NCBI RefSeq assembly: GCF_000369625.1
Contig: NZ_KB850112.1
Location: 466,326 to 530,325, forward strand
Source of the DNA: Acinetobacter variabilis
GTDB taxonomy: Bacteria; Pseudomonadota; Gammaproteobacteria; Pseudomonadales; Moraxellaceae
Direction of reading: 5' to 3'
DNA: 64,000 bases
The notes under the pieces are model-generated. The model was not told where the DNA came from and made no database searches. It saw only the letters and a list, made by a program, of their open reading frames with translations. This document shows, piece by piece, positions 18,584 through 27,712 of this stretch. The position numbers and the translations under genes were made by a program. Within the stretch, counting starts at the first letter, position 1, and the number at the start of each line of letters is the position of its first letter.

Positions 18584-18967
18584 ATGAACATGGATATATA
18601 TTCAGCAACACCTCCTGTTGCTAAAAAACGCCGAAAATACAGCAAAGAATTCAAACTCAGTATTGTCAATGCCTGCAAAAATCCTAATACCTCGATCGCT
18701 TCGGTCACACTGCAACATAGTATTAATGCCAACCTTGTCAGTCGTTGGATCAGGATCTTCAGCCATCATGAGGGTGCCGTGCAGGATCCTACTCATGTGA
18801 ATCCAGCATTTATTGCTTTGCCTTACACTGCTGCAATCAGCCAACCTATTGATGAGAGGATCACGTTGTGTATCACCGTGCCTCATACGAATAATGATAT
18901 TCAGCTAAAATGGCAGACATCAGAAATACCTGCCTTGGCAGAATTACTCAAGGCACTTGCAACATGA
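18584..18967 (+). CDS. tnpA: IS66 accessory protein TnpA
   Basis: 127-residue protein with an N-terminal helix-turn-helix of the IS3/IS911 OrfA type (RRKYSKEFKLSIVNAC and LVSRWIRIF). It is required for IS66 transposition together with TnpB, and probably binds the ends. Its stop overlaps the tnpB start in an ATGA arrangement (18964-18967), which suggests translational coupling. Confidence 0.9.
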   Translation: MNMDIYSATPPVAKKRRKYSKEFKLSIVNACKNPNTSIASVTLQHSINANLVSRWIRIFSHHEGAVQDPTHVNPAFIALPYTAAISQPIDERITLCITVPHTNNDIQLKWQTSEIPALAELLKALAT

Positions 18968-19299
18968 TCCGCATTGATGAAATCTGGTTGTCTACTCAGC
19001 CCATGGACATGCGTGCAGGTATGGATACGACCATGGCTCAGGTGGTGAGAGCCTTTGGCTACATCAAACCGCATTGTGCTTACCTGTTCTGTAATAAACG
19101 TGGCCATCGCATGAAAGTGCTGGTACATGATGGATTGGGCATCTGGCTGTGTGCCCGGCGGCTGGAACAGGGCAAATTTCACTGGGCTCAAGTTCACCAA
19201 GGTGAAACCGTGGCCCTCAGCCCGGAACAGTTACAGGCACTGATCCAAGGTTTGCCCTGGCAGCGCATTGGACGACAGCAGGTGGTGACGATGCTTTAA
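18964..19299 (+). CDS. tnpB: IS66 accessory protein TnpB (Orf2)
   Basis: 111-residue protein beginning MIRIDEIWLSTQPMDMRAGMD, the conserved start of IS66 Orf2 proteins. YLFCNKRGHRMKVLVHDG and GIWLCARRLEQGKF are family-typical. An upstream in-frame start at 18910 would overlap tnpA heavily; ATG 18964 is the family start and overlaps tnpA by four bases. The molecular function is not well defined. Confidence 0.92.
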   Translation: MIRIDEIWLSTQPMDMRAGMDTTMAQVVRAFGYIKPHCAYLFCNKRGHRMKVLVHDGLGIWLCARRLEQGKFHWAQVHQGETVALSPEQLQALIQGLPWQRIGRQQVVTML

Positions 19300-19373
19300 A
19301 CCAGGCTCGACCATTCTGCTATTCTCCAAACGTTCTATTTCATTCTTCTCATGACCTCAGGCATACTGCGGTC

Positions 19374-20957
19374 ATGAATACGCTGCCTGACTTAAGCCAA
19401 CTGACCCATGAACAACTGCTGGAATTCACCAGGCAGTTGGCGCTGCAGCATCAGTCTCTAGCACAATCAAACCAACAATTGGATGCCAAAGTTCAACATC
19501 TTTCTATTCTCAATCAAAAATACGAGCATGAACTGGCGCTGTTTAAAAAGCACAAATTCGCCCAAAAGAATGAACACTTAACGGCAAAACAAATCCATCT
19601 CTGGGATGAAGCGGTTGAAGAAGATATTGCCGCGGTTGATCTAGAACTGGAACGGCTAAATGCAGATAAAACCAATGCAGCGACACAGAAAGCCAAAACC
19701 AATAAACCTAAACGTCGACCACTGCCAGATCATCTACACACCATCCGTATTGAGCATGAACCTGCATCAACCCAATGTGCTTGTGGCTGCCAACTCCGTC
19801 GTATCGGCGAAGATGTCAGTGAAAAACTGCATTTCAGACCGGCACAGTTCTATAAGGAACAGCATGTGCGTGGTAAATGGGTCTGTGATCAGTGTGACAC
19901 TCTAACTCAGCAAGCGATGCCCGCCTATGTGATTGATAAAGGCATTGCTTCACCTGAATTGCTCAGCCATGTGCTGGTATCGAAGTATGCCGATCATTTG
20001 CCGCTGTACCGTCAGCGCCTGATCTATCAGCGGGCTGGCATTGATCTGTCCAGATCCACTTTATCTGATTGGATAGGTCGCTGCGGTGTAGAACTGGAAC
20101 CTCTGGCCAATGCCTTAAAAGAGGTGGTGCTGCAACAGCGGGTGCTGCATGCAGATGAAACACCGGTCACCATCATGCGGATGGGTGAGAATAATAAAAA
20201 ACCGAAGAAAGGTTATGTCTGGGCCTATGCCACCACACAGTATAATCCAGTTCAGGCGGTGATCTATGACTTTCAGGATAGTCGTTCAGGCCAGCATGCT
20301 GAAGAGTTCTTGAAAGGCTGGCAGGGCTATCTAGTCTGTGATGATTACAGTGGTTATAAAGCACGTTTTAAATCAGGCCAGGTGATTGAGGTGGGGTGCA
20401 TGGCCCATGCACGTCGTAAATTCCATGAACTGCATGTAACTGGGAAAAGTCAGGTTGCTGAACAGGCCTTAGTGCTGATTCAGAAACTGTATGCGATAGA
20501 AGCAGAACTCAGGAAAAAGACCGATGGTACAGCGGAAGACCGCCGCGAATACCGACAACAGCATAGTCAACCAGTGATGCAACAACTATATGAATGGCTC
20601 AACCAACATCATCTGACAGTGCCATCGAGTTCTCCCACCGCCAAGGCTATCAATTACACTCTGAAGCGTTGGCCAGCCTTAAGCCGCTATCTGGATGATG
20701 GCAATCTACCGATATGCAACAATTGGGTAGAGAATCAGATGCGTCCCTGGGCGTTGGGACGCAAGAACTGGCTGTTTGCAGGTTCGCTGCGCAGTGGTCA
20801 GCGAGCGGCAAACATCATGACTTTAATCCAGTCAGCAAAGCTGAATGGCTTGGATCCGTATGCCTATTTAAGTGATGTGCTGAAAAGGTTACCGACACAC
20901 AAAGTGACCCAAATTGAAGAATTGCTGCCGCACTGCTGGAAACCTAAATCGAATTAA
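19374..20957 (+). CDS. tnpC: IS66-family transposase TnpC
   Basis: 527 residues. The order is an N-terminal coiled coil (about residues 15-60), the linker with KPKRRPLPDHL, a zinc-binding IS66 domain with CACGC and CDQC cysteines, and the DDE catalytic domain with LHADETPVTI and CDDYSGYKA. The C-terminal NNWVENQMRPWALGRKNWLFAG completes the active site. All parts are intact. The tnpB-tnpC gap is 74 bp. Confidence 0.95.
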   Translation: MNTLPDLSQLTHEQLLEFTRQLALQHQSLAQSNQQLDAKVQHLSILNQKYEHELALFKKHKFAQKNEHLTAKQIHLWDEAVEEDIAAVDLELERLNADKTNAATQKAKTNKPKRRPLPDHLHTIRIEHEPASTQCACGCQLRRIGEDVSEKLHFRPAQFYKEQHVRGKWVCDQCDTLTQQAMPAYVIDKGIASPELLSHVLVSKYADHLPLYRQRLIYQRAGIDLSRSTLSDWIGRCGVELEPLANALKEVVLQQRVLHADETPVTIMRMGENNKKPKKGYVWAYATTQYNPVQAVIYDFQDSRSGQHAEEFLKGWQGYLVCDDYSGYKARFKSGQVIEVGCMAHARRKFHELHVTGKSQVAEQALVLIQKLYAIEAELRKKTDGTAEDRREYRQQHSQPVMQQLYEWLNQHHLTVPSSSPTAKAINYTLKRWPALSRYLDDGNLPICNNWVENQMRPWALGRKNWLFAGSLRSGQRAANIMTLIQSAKLNGLDPYAYLSDVLKRLPTHKVTQIEELLPHCWKPKSN

Positions 20958-20988
20958 AAAATAGGTATGGGATTCAGCGGACGCTTAC

Positions 20989-21312
20989 ACTTCATCAACT
21001 TTTTCTGGGCTTATGATGATCCGTAATCTGAAAGCGTCTTTTTATAGTCTTTCATATTATTGAGGAGTACATGTCCTACATTGCAGTAATTTTGCTTTTA
21101 TGCAATCTGATTTATTATGTATATCATTTTTTAAATGGATCATAGTCTGTTAAAATCGCGTCGAAATAAAATTTTTGATTACTAGAAATATATGGCCAGG
21201 CATGGAGCATTATGTTTTCCATGAACTTGACCCTTCATTTTCAAATGCTAACATGTTGAACTTCGTTCTTTTGTCATATGCATGCTGAAAAAATGCAGGA
21301 ATAAACTCAGCT
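20989..21312. promoter_or_regulatory. Region between IS66 and mlaF
   Basis: 324 bp that must contain the mla promoter. The IS66 right end is only 324 bp from mlaF, so readthrough or altered promoter activity is possible. It also carries a 24-codon frame with a good ribosome binding site, listed separately. A TAAAAT hexamer at 21151-21156 is a -10 candidate, with no good -35. Confidence 0.4.
21071..21145 (+). CDS. Possible 24-residue hydrophobic peptide upstream of mlaF
   Basis: ATG 21071 is preceded by GAGGAG at 4-nt spacing, the best Shine-Dalgarno sequence in the region. It encodes 24 residues starting MSYIAVILLLCNLIYY and ending VYHFLNGS, a single membrane-spanning stretch. It could be a small membrane protein or a leader peptide of the mla operon. 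No homologue is known to me. The support is sequence context only. Confidence 0.35.
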   Translation: MSYIAVILLLCNLIYYVYHFLNGS

Positions 21313-22131
21313 ATGAAAAATCAAACAGCGCAGGATCCTCAGTCTTTGATTGAAGTCAAGAATTTGAGTTTCAAGCGGGGTGAGCGTGTAATTTATGACG
21401 ATGTCAGTTTAAACATTCGTCGTGGGCAGATTACCGCCATTATGGGACCTTCCGGAACTGGTAAAACCACTTTATTAAGGTTGATCGGTGGGCAACTGAC
21501 GCCTGAACAGGGTCAGGTTTTACTGGATGGTAAAGATATTGCCAAGATGTCCCGTTCCGAGCTTTTTTCCGCACGTGCACGTATGGGGATGCTGTTCCAG
21601 AGTGGCGCTCTGTTTACCGACATGAGCGTCTATGAAAATGTTGCCTTTCCGATTCGTGCGCATACCAAATTGCCTGAACATCTGATTGCTGAAATCGTGG
21701 CTTTGAAACTCGAATCAGTAGGACTGCGTGGGGCAGAGCAGATGATGCCTTCAGAGCTGTCTGGTGGGATGAATCGCCGTGTCGCATTGGCTCGTGCGAT
21801 TGCACTGGACCCGGAACTAATCATGTACGATGAGCCTTTTGCCGGGCAGGATCCGATTGTCATGGGAGTTTTGACCCGACTGATCCGCTCTCTACGTGAA
21901 GCATTGGATTTAACAACCATTATTGTTTCGCATGATGTAGCAGAGACTTTATCGATTGCTGATTACATCTATGTGGTCGCAGAAGGCAAAATCCAGGGTG
22001 AGGGCACAGCAGAGGAATTGAAAAATCATCCTTCAGCCTTTGTGCAACAGTTCCTAACCGGTTCGGTTGAAGGCCCGGTAGATTATCAGTTTAGTCATCA
22101 GGCTTATTTAAGTGATGAGGTACGTTCATGA
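21313..22131 (+). CDS. mlaF: MlaF, ATPase of the phospholipid transport complex
   Basis: 272-residue ABC ATPase of the MlaFEDB inner-membrane complex, which moves phospholipids between inner membrane and the MlaC carrier to keep outer-membrane lipid asymmetry. Walker A is GPSGTGKTT, the signature is [14 protein letters not shown] and Walker B is [13 protein letters not shown]. The C-terminal extension of about 30 residues after the ABC domain, expected for MlaF, is present. It overlaps mlaE by four bases (ATGA), indicating coupling in a five-gene operon. Confidence 0.95.
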   Translation: MKNQTAQDPQSLIEVKNLSFKRGERVIYDDVSLNIRRGQITAIMGPSGTGKTTLLRLIGGQLTPEQGQVLLDGKDIAKMSRSELFSARARMGMLFQSGALFTDMSVYENVAFPIRAHTKLPEHLIAEIVALKLESVGLRGAEQMMPSELSGGMNRRVALARAIALDPELIMYDEPFAGQDPIVMGVLTRLIRSLREALDLTTIIVSHDVAETLSIADYIYVVAEGKIQGEGTAEELKNHPSAFVQQFLTGSVEGPVDYQFSHQAYLSDEVRS

Positions 22132-22907
22132 ATGCCATTGCTGCCTTAGGTAGACGCGTTATTGAACGTGTTCAGGGGATTGGTGTTGCAACACTGATGC
22201 TGTTGCAGATTCTCTTTTCCATGCCGACCTGGCTTGGAGTAAAGCTGTTTGTTTATCAGATGTATCGGGTTGGGGTGTTGTCACTCTTGATTATTGCGGT
22301 ATCTGGCCTGTTTATTGGTTCGGTACTCGGTTTGCAGATGTATACCATCCTGTCGACATTTGGTAGTGAAGCGATGCTTGGTACTGCAGTGGCTTTAACC
22401 CTGTTACGTGAATTGGCACCTGTGGTTGCTGCCTTACTGTTCGCGGGTCGTGCCGGTTCTGCTTTAACCGCCGAAATTGGTCTGATGAAAGCGACCGAGC
22501 AATTGTCCAGTATGGAAATGATCGGGGTTGATCCCTTAAAACGGGTGATTTCACCACGCCTTTGGGCCGGTATTTTTAGCTTGCCAATGCTCTCAGTGAT
22601 CTTTGCTGCGGTCGGGATTATGGGCGGAAAAATGGTAGGCGTTGATTTTCTGGGTGCTGATGAAGGGGCATATTGGAGTGGCATGGAAAGTACCGTGCGA
22701 TTCTATAAAGATGTCCTGAATGGCACCATTATCAAGAGTTTTGTTTTCGCATTAATTTGTACCTGGATCGCGGTTTATCAGGGTTATGCCTGTGAACCAA
22801 CATCAGAAGGTATCGCAACTTCTACAACACGTACGGTCGTCTATTCTTCGCTGTGCGTATTAGGTTTTGATTTCGTGTTGACTGCGGTCATGTTCGGAGG
22901 TATTTAA
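22128..22907 (+). CDS. mlaE: MlaE, permease of the phospholipid transport complex
   Basis: 259-residue inner-membrane permease of the MlaE (YrbE) family with about five to six membrane helices. The family motif around [20 protein letters not shown] and [21 protein letters not shown], which contacts the ATPase, is intact. Its stop overlaps the mlaD start (TAATG at 22905-22909). Confidence 0.95.
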   Translation: MNAIAALGRRVIERVQGIGVATLMLLQILFSMPTWLGVKLFVYQMYRVGVLSLLIIAVSGLFIGSVLGLQMYTILSTFGSEAMLGTAVALTLLRELAPVVAALLFAGRAGSALTAEIGLMKATEQLSSMEMIGVDPLKRVISPRLWAGIFSLPMLSVIFAAVGIMGGKMVGVDFLGADEGAYWSGMESTVRFYKDVLNGTIIKSFVFALICTWIAVYQGYACEPTSEGIATSTTRTVVYSSLCVLGFDFVLTAVMFGGI

Positions 22908-23584
22908 TGAAATCACGTACTAGTGAGCTGGCCGTTGGTGTTTTTGTCATTCTTTTCGGGATCGCCCTGTTCTTCTTGGCGATGCGTGTCAGCGGTCTGG
23001 TAGGCACCAATATTTCTGATAGCTATCAGATGACAGCGACTTTTGAAAATATAAATGGCATCAAACCACGCGCTAAAGTTGCTTTAAGTGGGGTGAAAGT
23101 CGGTCAGGTCGATAAAATTACACTTGATCCGGTGACCCGTTTAGCCACAGTCTATATGACACTGGATGGCTCTTTGACATCCTTTAATGCCGAGCAGCTC
23201 AAGCAGGTTCAACAGGAAGCCCTCGAAGAGTTACGTTATAGTTCAGACTATACCGCAGCCGATCCTGCGCAACAAAAATCAATGGAAAAACAACTATTAG
23301 ACAACATGAAATCCATCACCAATATTGATGAAGATGCTTACATTATGGTAGCAACAAATGGTTTATTGGGTGAAAAGTATCTGAAAATTATTCCAGGTGG
23401 CGGTCTGACTTACTTGAAACGTGGTGAGCAGATTGTGAACACTCAAGGGACCATGGAAATTGAAGATTTAGTGACGAAATTTATTACCGGCGGTGCCGGA
23501 AAATCGTCAGATAGTCAGGAAAGTGCCTCAGAAGAAGCTGCATTTTCAGAAACAACAGATGCAGAACCTGCATTTGTTGAATAA
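22907..23584 (+). CDS. mlaD: MlaD, MCE-domain periplasmic ring subunit
   Basis: 225 residues: one N-terminal membrane helix (about residues 8-28) followed by a single MCE domain. MCE signatures are ENINGIKPRAKVALSGVKVG and TNGLLGEKYLKI. The hexameric ring forms the lipid path to MlaC. An insertion of about 45 residues after the strand with VYMTLDG (region QVQQEALEELRYSSDY to NIDEDAYI) makes it longer than the E. coli protein of about 183 residues; such an insert is also known in A. baumannii MlaD. The Glu/Ser-rich tail is probably disordered. Confidence 0.93.
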   Translation: MKSRTSELAVGVFVILFGIALFFLAMRVSGLVGTNISDSYQMTATFENINGIKPRAKVALSGVKVGQVDKITLDPVTRLATVYMTLDGSLTSFNAEQLKQVQQEALEELRYSSDYTAADPAQQKSMEKQLLDNMKSITNIDEDAYIMVATNGLLGEKYLKIIPGGGLTYLKRGEQIVNTQGTMEIEDLVTKFITGGAGKSSDSQESASEEAAFSETTDAEPAFVE

Positions 23585-23602
23585 CAGATTGAGGAGATTT
23601 GA

Positions 23603-24238
23603 GTGAAGACTTTAGTAAAACAAACGCTTGCTGCAAGCATTCTTTCAACAATGGTTGCTGGTACAGTGTTTGCTGCACCGTCTGAAGCCCCACCTGCTTT
23701 TATTAAAAGAGTTGCAGACAATTTGATTGATCGTCTTAAAACCGATCATGCCAAATTGCAGAATAATCCTGCGCTTGTGAAAACGATTGTCCGTCAGAAC
23801 CTTGACCCGTATATCGATTCACAATCGTTTACTCGGATCGTGATGGGGACTTATGCGACCAATCAGTATAGTACTGCGGCGCAGCGTGCACAGTTTGAAA
23901 AAAACTTCCGTGAAACCCTGATTGAAAATTATGGTACGGCTTTCTCTAAGTTCAGTAACCAGACTTACAGCGTTCGTCCTTACAAGGCGACTAACAACAA
24001 AAATCCTGTGGTGACCATCGACTTTAATAACAAAGGCGAGAAAATTCCGGTTGCTTTCCAGCTGGTTGATAAAGGTTCACAATGGAAAATCCGTAACATC
24101 AATGTGTCTGGTATTGACCTAGGTCTGCAGTTCCGTAACCAGTTTGCGGCTACAGTAAAACGTAATGGTGGTAACCTGGATAAAGCCATTGCTAACTTCA
24201 AGCCAGATGCTGAAGCGGCGATTGACAAGAAAAAATAA
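23603..24238 (+). CDS. mlaC: MlaC, periplasmic phospholipid carrier
   Basis: 211-residue periplasmic protein with a Sec signal peptide (KTLVKQTLAASILSTMVAGTVFA, cut after about residue 25). The tol_Ttg2 fold is indicated by VRQNLDPYIDSQSFTRIVMG and VTIDFNNKGEKIPVAFQLV. It shuttles phospholipid between the inner-membrane MlaFEDB complex and the outer-membrane MlaA, which is not in this window. There is an 18-bp gap after mlaD with GAGGAG as ribosome binding site. Confidence 0.94.
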   Translation: MKTLVKQTLAASILSTMVAGTVFAAPSEAPPAFIKRVADNLIDRLKTDHAKLQNNPALVKTIVRQNLDPYIDSQSFTRIVMGTYATNQYSTAAQRAQFEKNFRETLIENYGTAFSKFSNQTYSVRPYKATNNKNPVVTIDFNNKGEKIPVAFQLVDKGSQWKIRNINVSGIDLGLQFRNQFAATVKRNGGNLDKAIANFKPDAEAAIDKKK

Positions 24239-24250
24239 GATAGGTGAGCT

Positions 24251-24541
24251 GTGATTCAATTCAATAATCAGGAACTGCAGGTTTCAGGCAAGATTGACGC
24301 TGACAATGCGCAGAGCTATTACTTAGATGGTCTGCGCGTCATTCAGTCACAGGACAAGTTTCCTGTGATAGTTAATCTGGCTGGACTTGAGCAGGGTAGT
24401 ACTTTGGCTTTGGCAGTTCTGGTGCGCTGGTTGCGCCAAACTCCACAAGCACGAGGACTACAGTTTAAAGCGGTTCCTGAGAAAATGATGAAGATCATTC
24501 AGGCCTGTCATTTGCAGGATGATCTACAGATCATTCAGTAA
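24251..24541 (+). CDS. mlaB: MlaB, STAS-domain subunit
   Basis: 96-residue cytoplasmic STAS protein that stabilises and activates MlaF. The GTG at 24251 follows AGGTGAGCT and gives the expected length. LAGLEQGSTLALAVLVRWL corresponds to the STAS helix with the conserved Ser/Thr. It is the last gene of the mla operon and has a strong terminator right after it. Confidence 0.9.
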   Translation: MIQFNNQELQVSGKIDADNAQSYYLDGLRVIQSQDKFPVIVNLAGLEQGSTLALAVLVRWLRQTPQARGLQFKAVPEKMMKIIQACHLQDDLQIIQ

Positions 24542-24543
24542 AT

Positions 24544-24570
24544 AAAAAAGCACCGAAAGGTGCTTTTTTA
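24544..24570 (+). terminator. mla operon terminator
   Basis: AAAAAAGCACC (24544-24554) and GGTGCTTTTTT (24559-24569) form a long stem with a GAAA tetraloop. Confidence 0.92.
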
Positions 24571-24584
24571 TTGCCGGTATATTT

Positions 24585-24888
24585 TAAAAAAAATTCCTCC
24601 TTTTCTCAAAGGGAGCTTAGGAGGGATTAGTTAATTAACCTCTCCCTAACCCTCTCCTGAAAGGAGAGGGGACTTGTATTTTAAAAAAGTGGAGAAAATG
24701 GGCCTAGACTCGAACTTTAAGCAAATATTGGAAGTCTTTTCTCTCTGGGCGAGATTTAAAGCACTGCCTTAAATCTAAGCACAAGAGAGTTAGAGAGGGT
24801 TAATTCTGACCTCACCCTTGAGCAGCAGTACTGCACATCACCTGAAAAGAGAGGGAAATTTCTCCCTTAGGAGAAATTAGGAGGGATT
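24585..24888. repeat. Intergenic repeat cluster, copy B (composite)
   Basis: About 300 bp between mlaB and corA with no gene. It contains CTCTCCCTAACCCTCTCCT with AAAGGAGAGGGG (about 24640-24672), a TTAGGAGGGATTA unit near 24616 and a terminal CTCCCTTAGGAGAAATTAGG unit ending at the corA stop. The same motifs occur at 12181-12300 and 30599-30690. It looks like two or more nested copies of one mobile-type repeat. Confidence 0.7.
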
Positions 24889-25902
24889 CTAAATCCACTT
24901 CTTCCATCTAAAGTAAATCAATGGCCCAATCAAAAAGCCCATAATAATAATGCTCACCATCACAAAGCTCATCGAACCTTGAGCGAAGGGCAAGACATCA
25001 GTGTTCATCCCGTAAATACTGGCAATCAGCATGGGTGGGGCAAGCATACTCGGTAAAATCGAGAAGCGACGGATCGTATCATTCTGTTCAGTGTTAATGA
25101 ATCCGGACGTGGTATCCAGCAAGAAGCGGACTTTCTGGAACAGGAAGGCATCATGCTCGACCAGTGAGCGAACGTCTTCACTGAGTTCCCGAATATCCGC
25201 ATCATAAATATGACTGCCTAAGGCTCGTGGACGTGACAGGAAGGTAAGTACCCGTCGTAAATCGATCAGACACAGCTGAGCTTTTCCGAGCATATCTTCC
25301 AGTTGGGCCAGACGGGTAATCATGTCATCCAGATCGAGGATCTGCTCACGATGCCGGTTATTCAGAACTTCAGTTGAGTATTTTTCCAGATCCTTATGTA
25401 CATCTTCCAGAATATCGGCCAACTCATCCAGTTTGGCCTCGAGCAAACCCAGCAAAATCCAGGTTGGATCTTTATAGTCAATATCATAATCATTGCGACG
25501 CGCACGGGCACGAAAGGCCCGGAAAGCTACCAGCTTTTCACCACGTAGGGTAAAGAGCCGATCTTTATGCAAAATGAAAGCGACTGTCTGAACCGTTGCA
25601 AGGATGCTGGCATCATCCTCATGTTCACTTTCGACCTGATAATTTTTATTTTTCGTTAAGAAATAGGTACTGATGTGCAAAATACCATCATCATCACGGT
25701 AAAATCGGGCACTCGAAGAAATATCTTCCAGAGATTTTAAGGTGGGCAGGTTTTGCTTATAGGCATCCAGAATCCATTGCTGTTCTTCCTGTGAAGGCGC
25801 AATTAAATCTATCCAAACCAGTTCCGGATGCAGGTCGAAATCACCATTGATGGTGGCATCTTCTAGGCTACCGCGCTCTGTGGCGTAAAAGGCTTCAAGC
25901 AT
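24889..25902 (-). CDS. corA: CorA-family magnesium/cobalt transporter
   Basis: 337-residue membrane channel. A long soluble N-terminal domain is followed by two C-terminal helices; the first ends in the diagnostic GMN (SIYGMNTDVLPF), which forms the ion selectivity filter. The C-terminus IYFRWKKWI matches the family's basic tail. The start ATG has GGGAGAA upstream. Whether it carries Mg2+, Co2+ or exports Zn2+ (ZntB type) cannot be decided from sequence alone. Confidence 0.88.
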   Translation of the reverse strand: MLEAFYATERGSLEDATINGDFDLHPELVWIDLIAPSQEEQQWILDAYKQNLPTLKSLEDISSSARFYRDDDGILHISTYFLTKNKNYQVESEHEDDASILATVQTVAFILHKDRLFTLRGEKLVAFRAFRARARRNDYDIDYKDPTWILLGLLEAKLDELADILEDVHKDLEKYSTEVLNNRHREQILDLDDMITRLAQLEDMLGKAQLCLIDLRRVLTFLSRPRALGSHIYDADIRELSEDVRSLVEHDAFLFQKVRFLLDTTSGFINTEQNDTIRRFSILPSMLAPPMLIASIYGMNTDVLPFAQGSMSFVMVSIIIMGFLIGPLIYFRWKKWI

Positions 25903-26042
25903 GCTGTCTTTTCTCCCTTGCGCAGTATGTTAATCTAAATGCGTGTATTTTAGACAAGGAATTGAATAAAAACACTGATTGTGCAGTTATTTTTGAAAAA
26001 AAACTCTCAGGCGCTGCCTGCGTACTATATACCGGCAATGCA

Positions 26043-26645
26043 ATGGTGAAAATGATGAATTCTATCGCAATTTTCTGTGGCTCAGCGCTAGGTTCTGAAC
26101 CTGGTTATAAACAAATTGCTGAAAAGGTAGGCCAAACCCTGGCAAAAAGACAGCAAACACTAATTTATGGTGGGGGTCGTTCCGGATTAATGGGCATTGT
26201 AGCAGATAGTGCCTTAGCTGCAGGGGGCGAGGTCATTGGTGTCATTCCAAGATCCTTAGTAAATCGCGAACTGGCACATCCGCATATTACCAAGTTGTAT
26301 GTGGTCGATAATATGCATGAGCGTAAGACCAAAATGTCAGAACTTTCCGATGGTTTTATTGCCATTCCCGGTGGGGCTGGAACGCTAGAGGAAATTTTTG
26401 AGCAGTGGACTTGGGCTCAACTCGGGATTCATAAAAAACCTTGTGCTTTTCTTAATGTCGATGGCTTTTATGATGATCTGCTTAAATTCATTCAGATGAC
26501 CACAGACAAAGGTTTTACCAAGCCACGTTTTACTGAAGCTTTGATTGTGAGTGATGACTTCGAAGAAATTTTGCAGAAATTTCAAGATTACCAGCCGCCT
26601 GAAGCAAAATGGGGTATGGTCGATCAGGAAGATCTCGTAAAATAG
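26043..26645 (+). CDS. LOG-family (TIGR00730) nucleotide phosphoribohydrolase
   Basis: Rossmann-fold protein of the LOG/YvdD family, which cleaves nucleoside 5'-monophosphates (cytokinin or AMP type) to base and ribose 5-phosphate. IFCGSALG, GGGRSGLMG and the diagnostic PGGAGTLEEIFE are intact. The open frame extends back to 25962, but conservation begins at MVKMMNSIAIFCGS, so I place the start at ATG 26043 (201 residues), with 26052 or 26055 also possible. True substrate unknown. Confidence 0.88.
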   Translation: MVKMMNSIAIFCGSALGSEPGYKQIAEKVGQTLAKRQQTLIYGGGRSGLMGIVADSALAAGGEVIGVIPRSLVNRELAHPHITKLYVVDNMHERKTKMSELSDGFIAIPGGAGTLEEIFEQWTWAQLGIHKKPCAFLNVDGFYDDLLKFIQMTTDKGFTKPRFTEALIVSDDFEEILQKFQDYQPPEAKWGMVDQEDLVK

Positions 26646-26673
26646 GGATTTCCTATTTGATCGTTCCGAATTC

Positions 26674-27075
26674 ATGAAAATTATTACCGTTGCAGCTGCC
26701 ATTATTTTGAATTCTGATCAGCAGCTGCTGGTGGTTCGTAAGAAAAATACTGACTGTTTCATGCAAGTCGGTGGCAAGTTGGAACCGGATGAAGCACCTG
26801 AACGCACCCTGCTACGTGAAATTCAGGAAGAAATTGGCTGTCAGGCTGAGATTCAGCAATTTATCGGGCGTTTTGAAACTCAAACTGCCAACGAACCGGA
26901 TCATCAACTGGTCAGTTATGTTTATCTGGTGCAATTAGATGGCAAACCACATATTGAAGCTGAGATTGCCGAGATGAAATGGGTGGACCTGAATCAGAAA
27001 GATGTGAAACTTGCACCATTGACTACAGAAATTGTCATACCCTGGGTTAAAAAGAACTTATTGGTACAAGCCTGA
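26674..27075 (+). CDS. Nudix hydrolase
   Basis: 133-residue Nudix protein. The Nudix box GGKLEPDEAPERTLLREI, continuing QEEIG, is complete, with the metal-binding Glu residues. The N-terminal AAAIILNSDQQLLVVRKK is typical. Such enzymes hydrolyse nucleoside diphosphates linked to another moiety; sequence does not tell which. It lies 28 bp after the LOG gene, so they may be co-transcribed. Its stop is 2 bp from the converging comF stop. Confidence 0.88.
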   Translation: MKIITVAAAIILNSDQQLLVVRKKNTDCFMQVGGKLEPDEAPERTLLREIQEEIGCQAEIQQFIGRFETQTANEPDHQLVSYVYLVQLDGKPHIEAEIAEMKWVDLNQKDVKLAPLTTEIVIPWVKKNLLVQA

Positions 27076-27076
27076 T

Positions 27077-27712
27077 TTAAAGTTTGGCTCCTGCCAGACA
27101 AGCGGCATAAATCTGCTGGCAGCCCAGTTTTTCCAGTTGCTGGCTTAAAGCTCGAATCGAGCTGCCAGTCGTAACCACATCATCGATAATCAGAACCTTA
27201 CGATAACGAACTTTTGAAGAGGTAGTGACCCTGAATTGGGCTTCAATGTCTTCGATACGTTCCAGACGGCTTAAACCTTTTTGTGAATGTTGCTTGAGTC
27301 GTTCAATGGGCTGCCAGACGGGAACTTGTAAGTGTTTGGCAACATGCTTGGCCAGTAATAGGGATTGATTATAGCCACGTTCGACCAGCCGTTCGGTTGA
27401 AATCGGCATAGGAACCACTGCACTGACTTTAGGAAATTTTAAGGTCAGTAATGCACCTGCCAATAAAGGTTCCAGATGCAGCTTTTGTTCATATTTAAAT
27501 AATTGAATCAGGCGATCCATTGGGTAGGCATAGTCACACGCCACCTGAAACTGCATTTCCTGACGCTGAATGGTCTGATGTGCCCAAGGTAACTGTTGCC
27601 AGCAATCCTGACAGACAGAATGCAGGTTTTGATAATCTGTCTGGCACAGCTGACAAGGCTGTAAACGATTCAGCCAGAGTTTACCCTGTTGTAACAGCTT
27701 AAACATAGGCAT
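27077..27712 (-). CDS. comF: ComF family phosphoribosyltransferase-like protein
   Basis: 211 residues. An N-terminal zinc-finger-like part (CQLCQTDYQNLHSVCQDCW) is followed by a PRTase fold with the PRPP-binding motif VLIIDDVVTTGSSI. ComF is required for natural transformation in several bacteria, including Acinetobacter, where it is thought to act in single-strand DNA handling at the inner membrane. It overlaps recG by 14 bp, so the two are translated from one message. Confidence 0.9.
   Translation of the reverse strand: MPMFKLLQQGKLWLNRLQPCQLCQTDYQNLHSVCQDCWQQLPWAHQTIQRQEMQFQVACDYAYPMDRLIQLFKYEQKLHLEPLLAGALLTLKFPKVSAVVPMPISTERLVERGYNQSLLLAKHVAKHLQVPVWQPIERLKQHSQKGLSRLERIEDIEAQFRVTTSSKVRYRKVLIIDDVVTTGSSIRALSQQLEKLGCQQIYAACLAGAKL

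Larger units (their letters stand above)
18498..20988 (+). mobile_element. IS66-family insertion sequence, complete, with 8-bp target duplication
   Basis: 2,491 bp with the three-gene tnpA-tnpB-tnpC organisation. The left end reads GTAAGCATCCGG and the right end is the complement of GTAAGCGTCCGC, the usual IS66 terminal pattern. The element is flanked by perfect direct repeats ACTTCATC at 18490-18497 and 20989-20996; IS66 elements make 8-bp duplications. Intact genes, ends and duplication indicate recent and possibly still active transposition. It sits between the helicase terminator and the mla operon without breaking a gene. Confidence 0.95.

Noticed and set aside
25962-26042. 27-residue N-terminal extension of the LOG-family protein
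   Set aside because: Conservation begins at MVKMMNSIAIFCGS, so the upstream part is probably untranslated.
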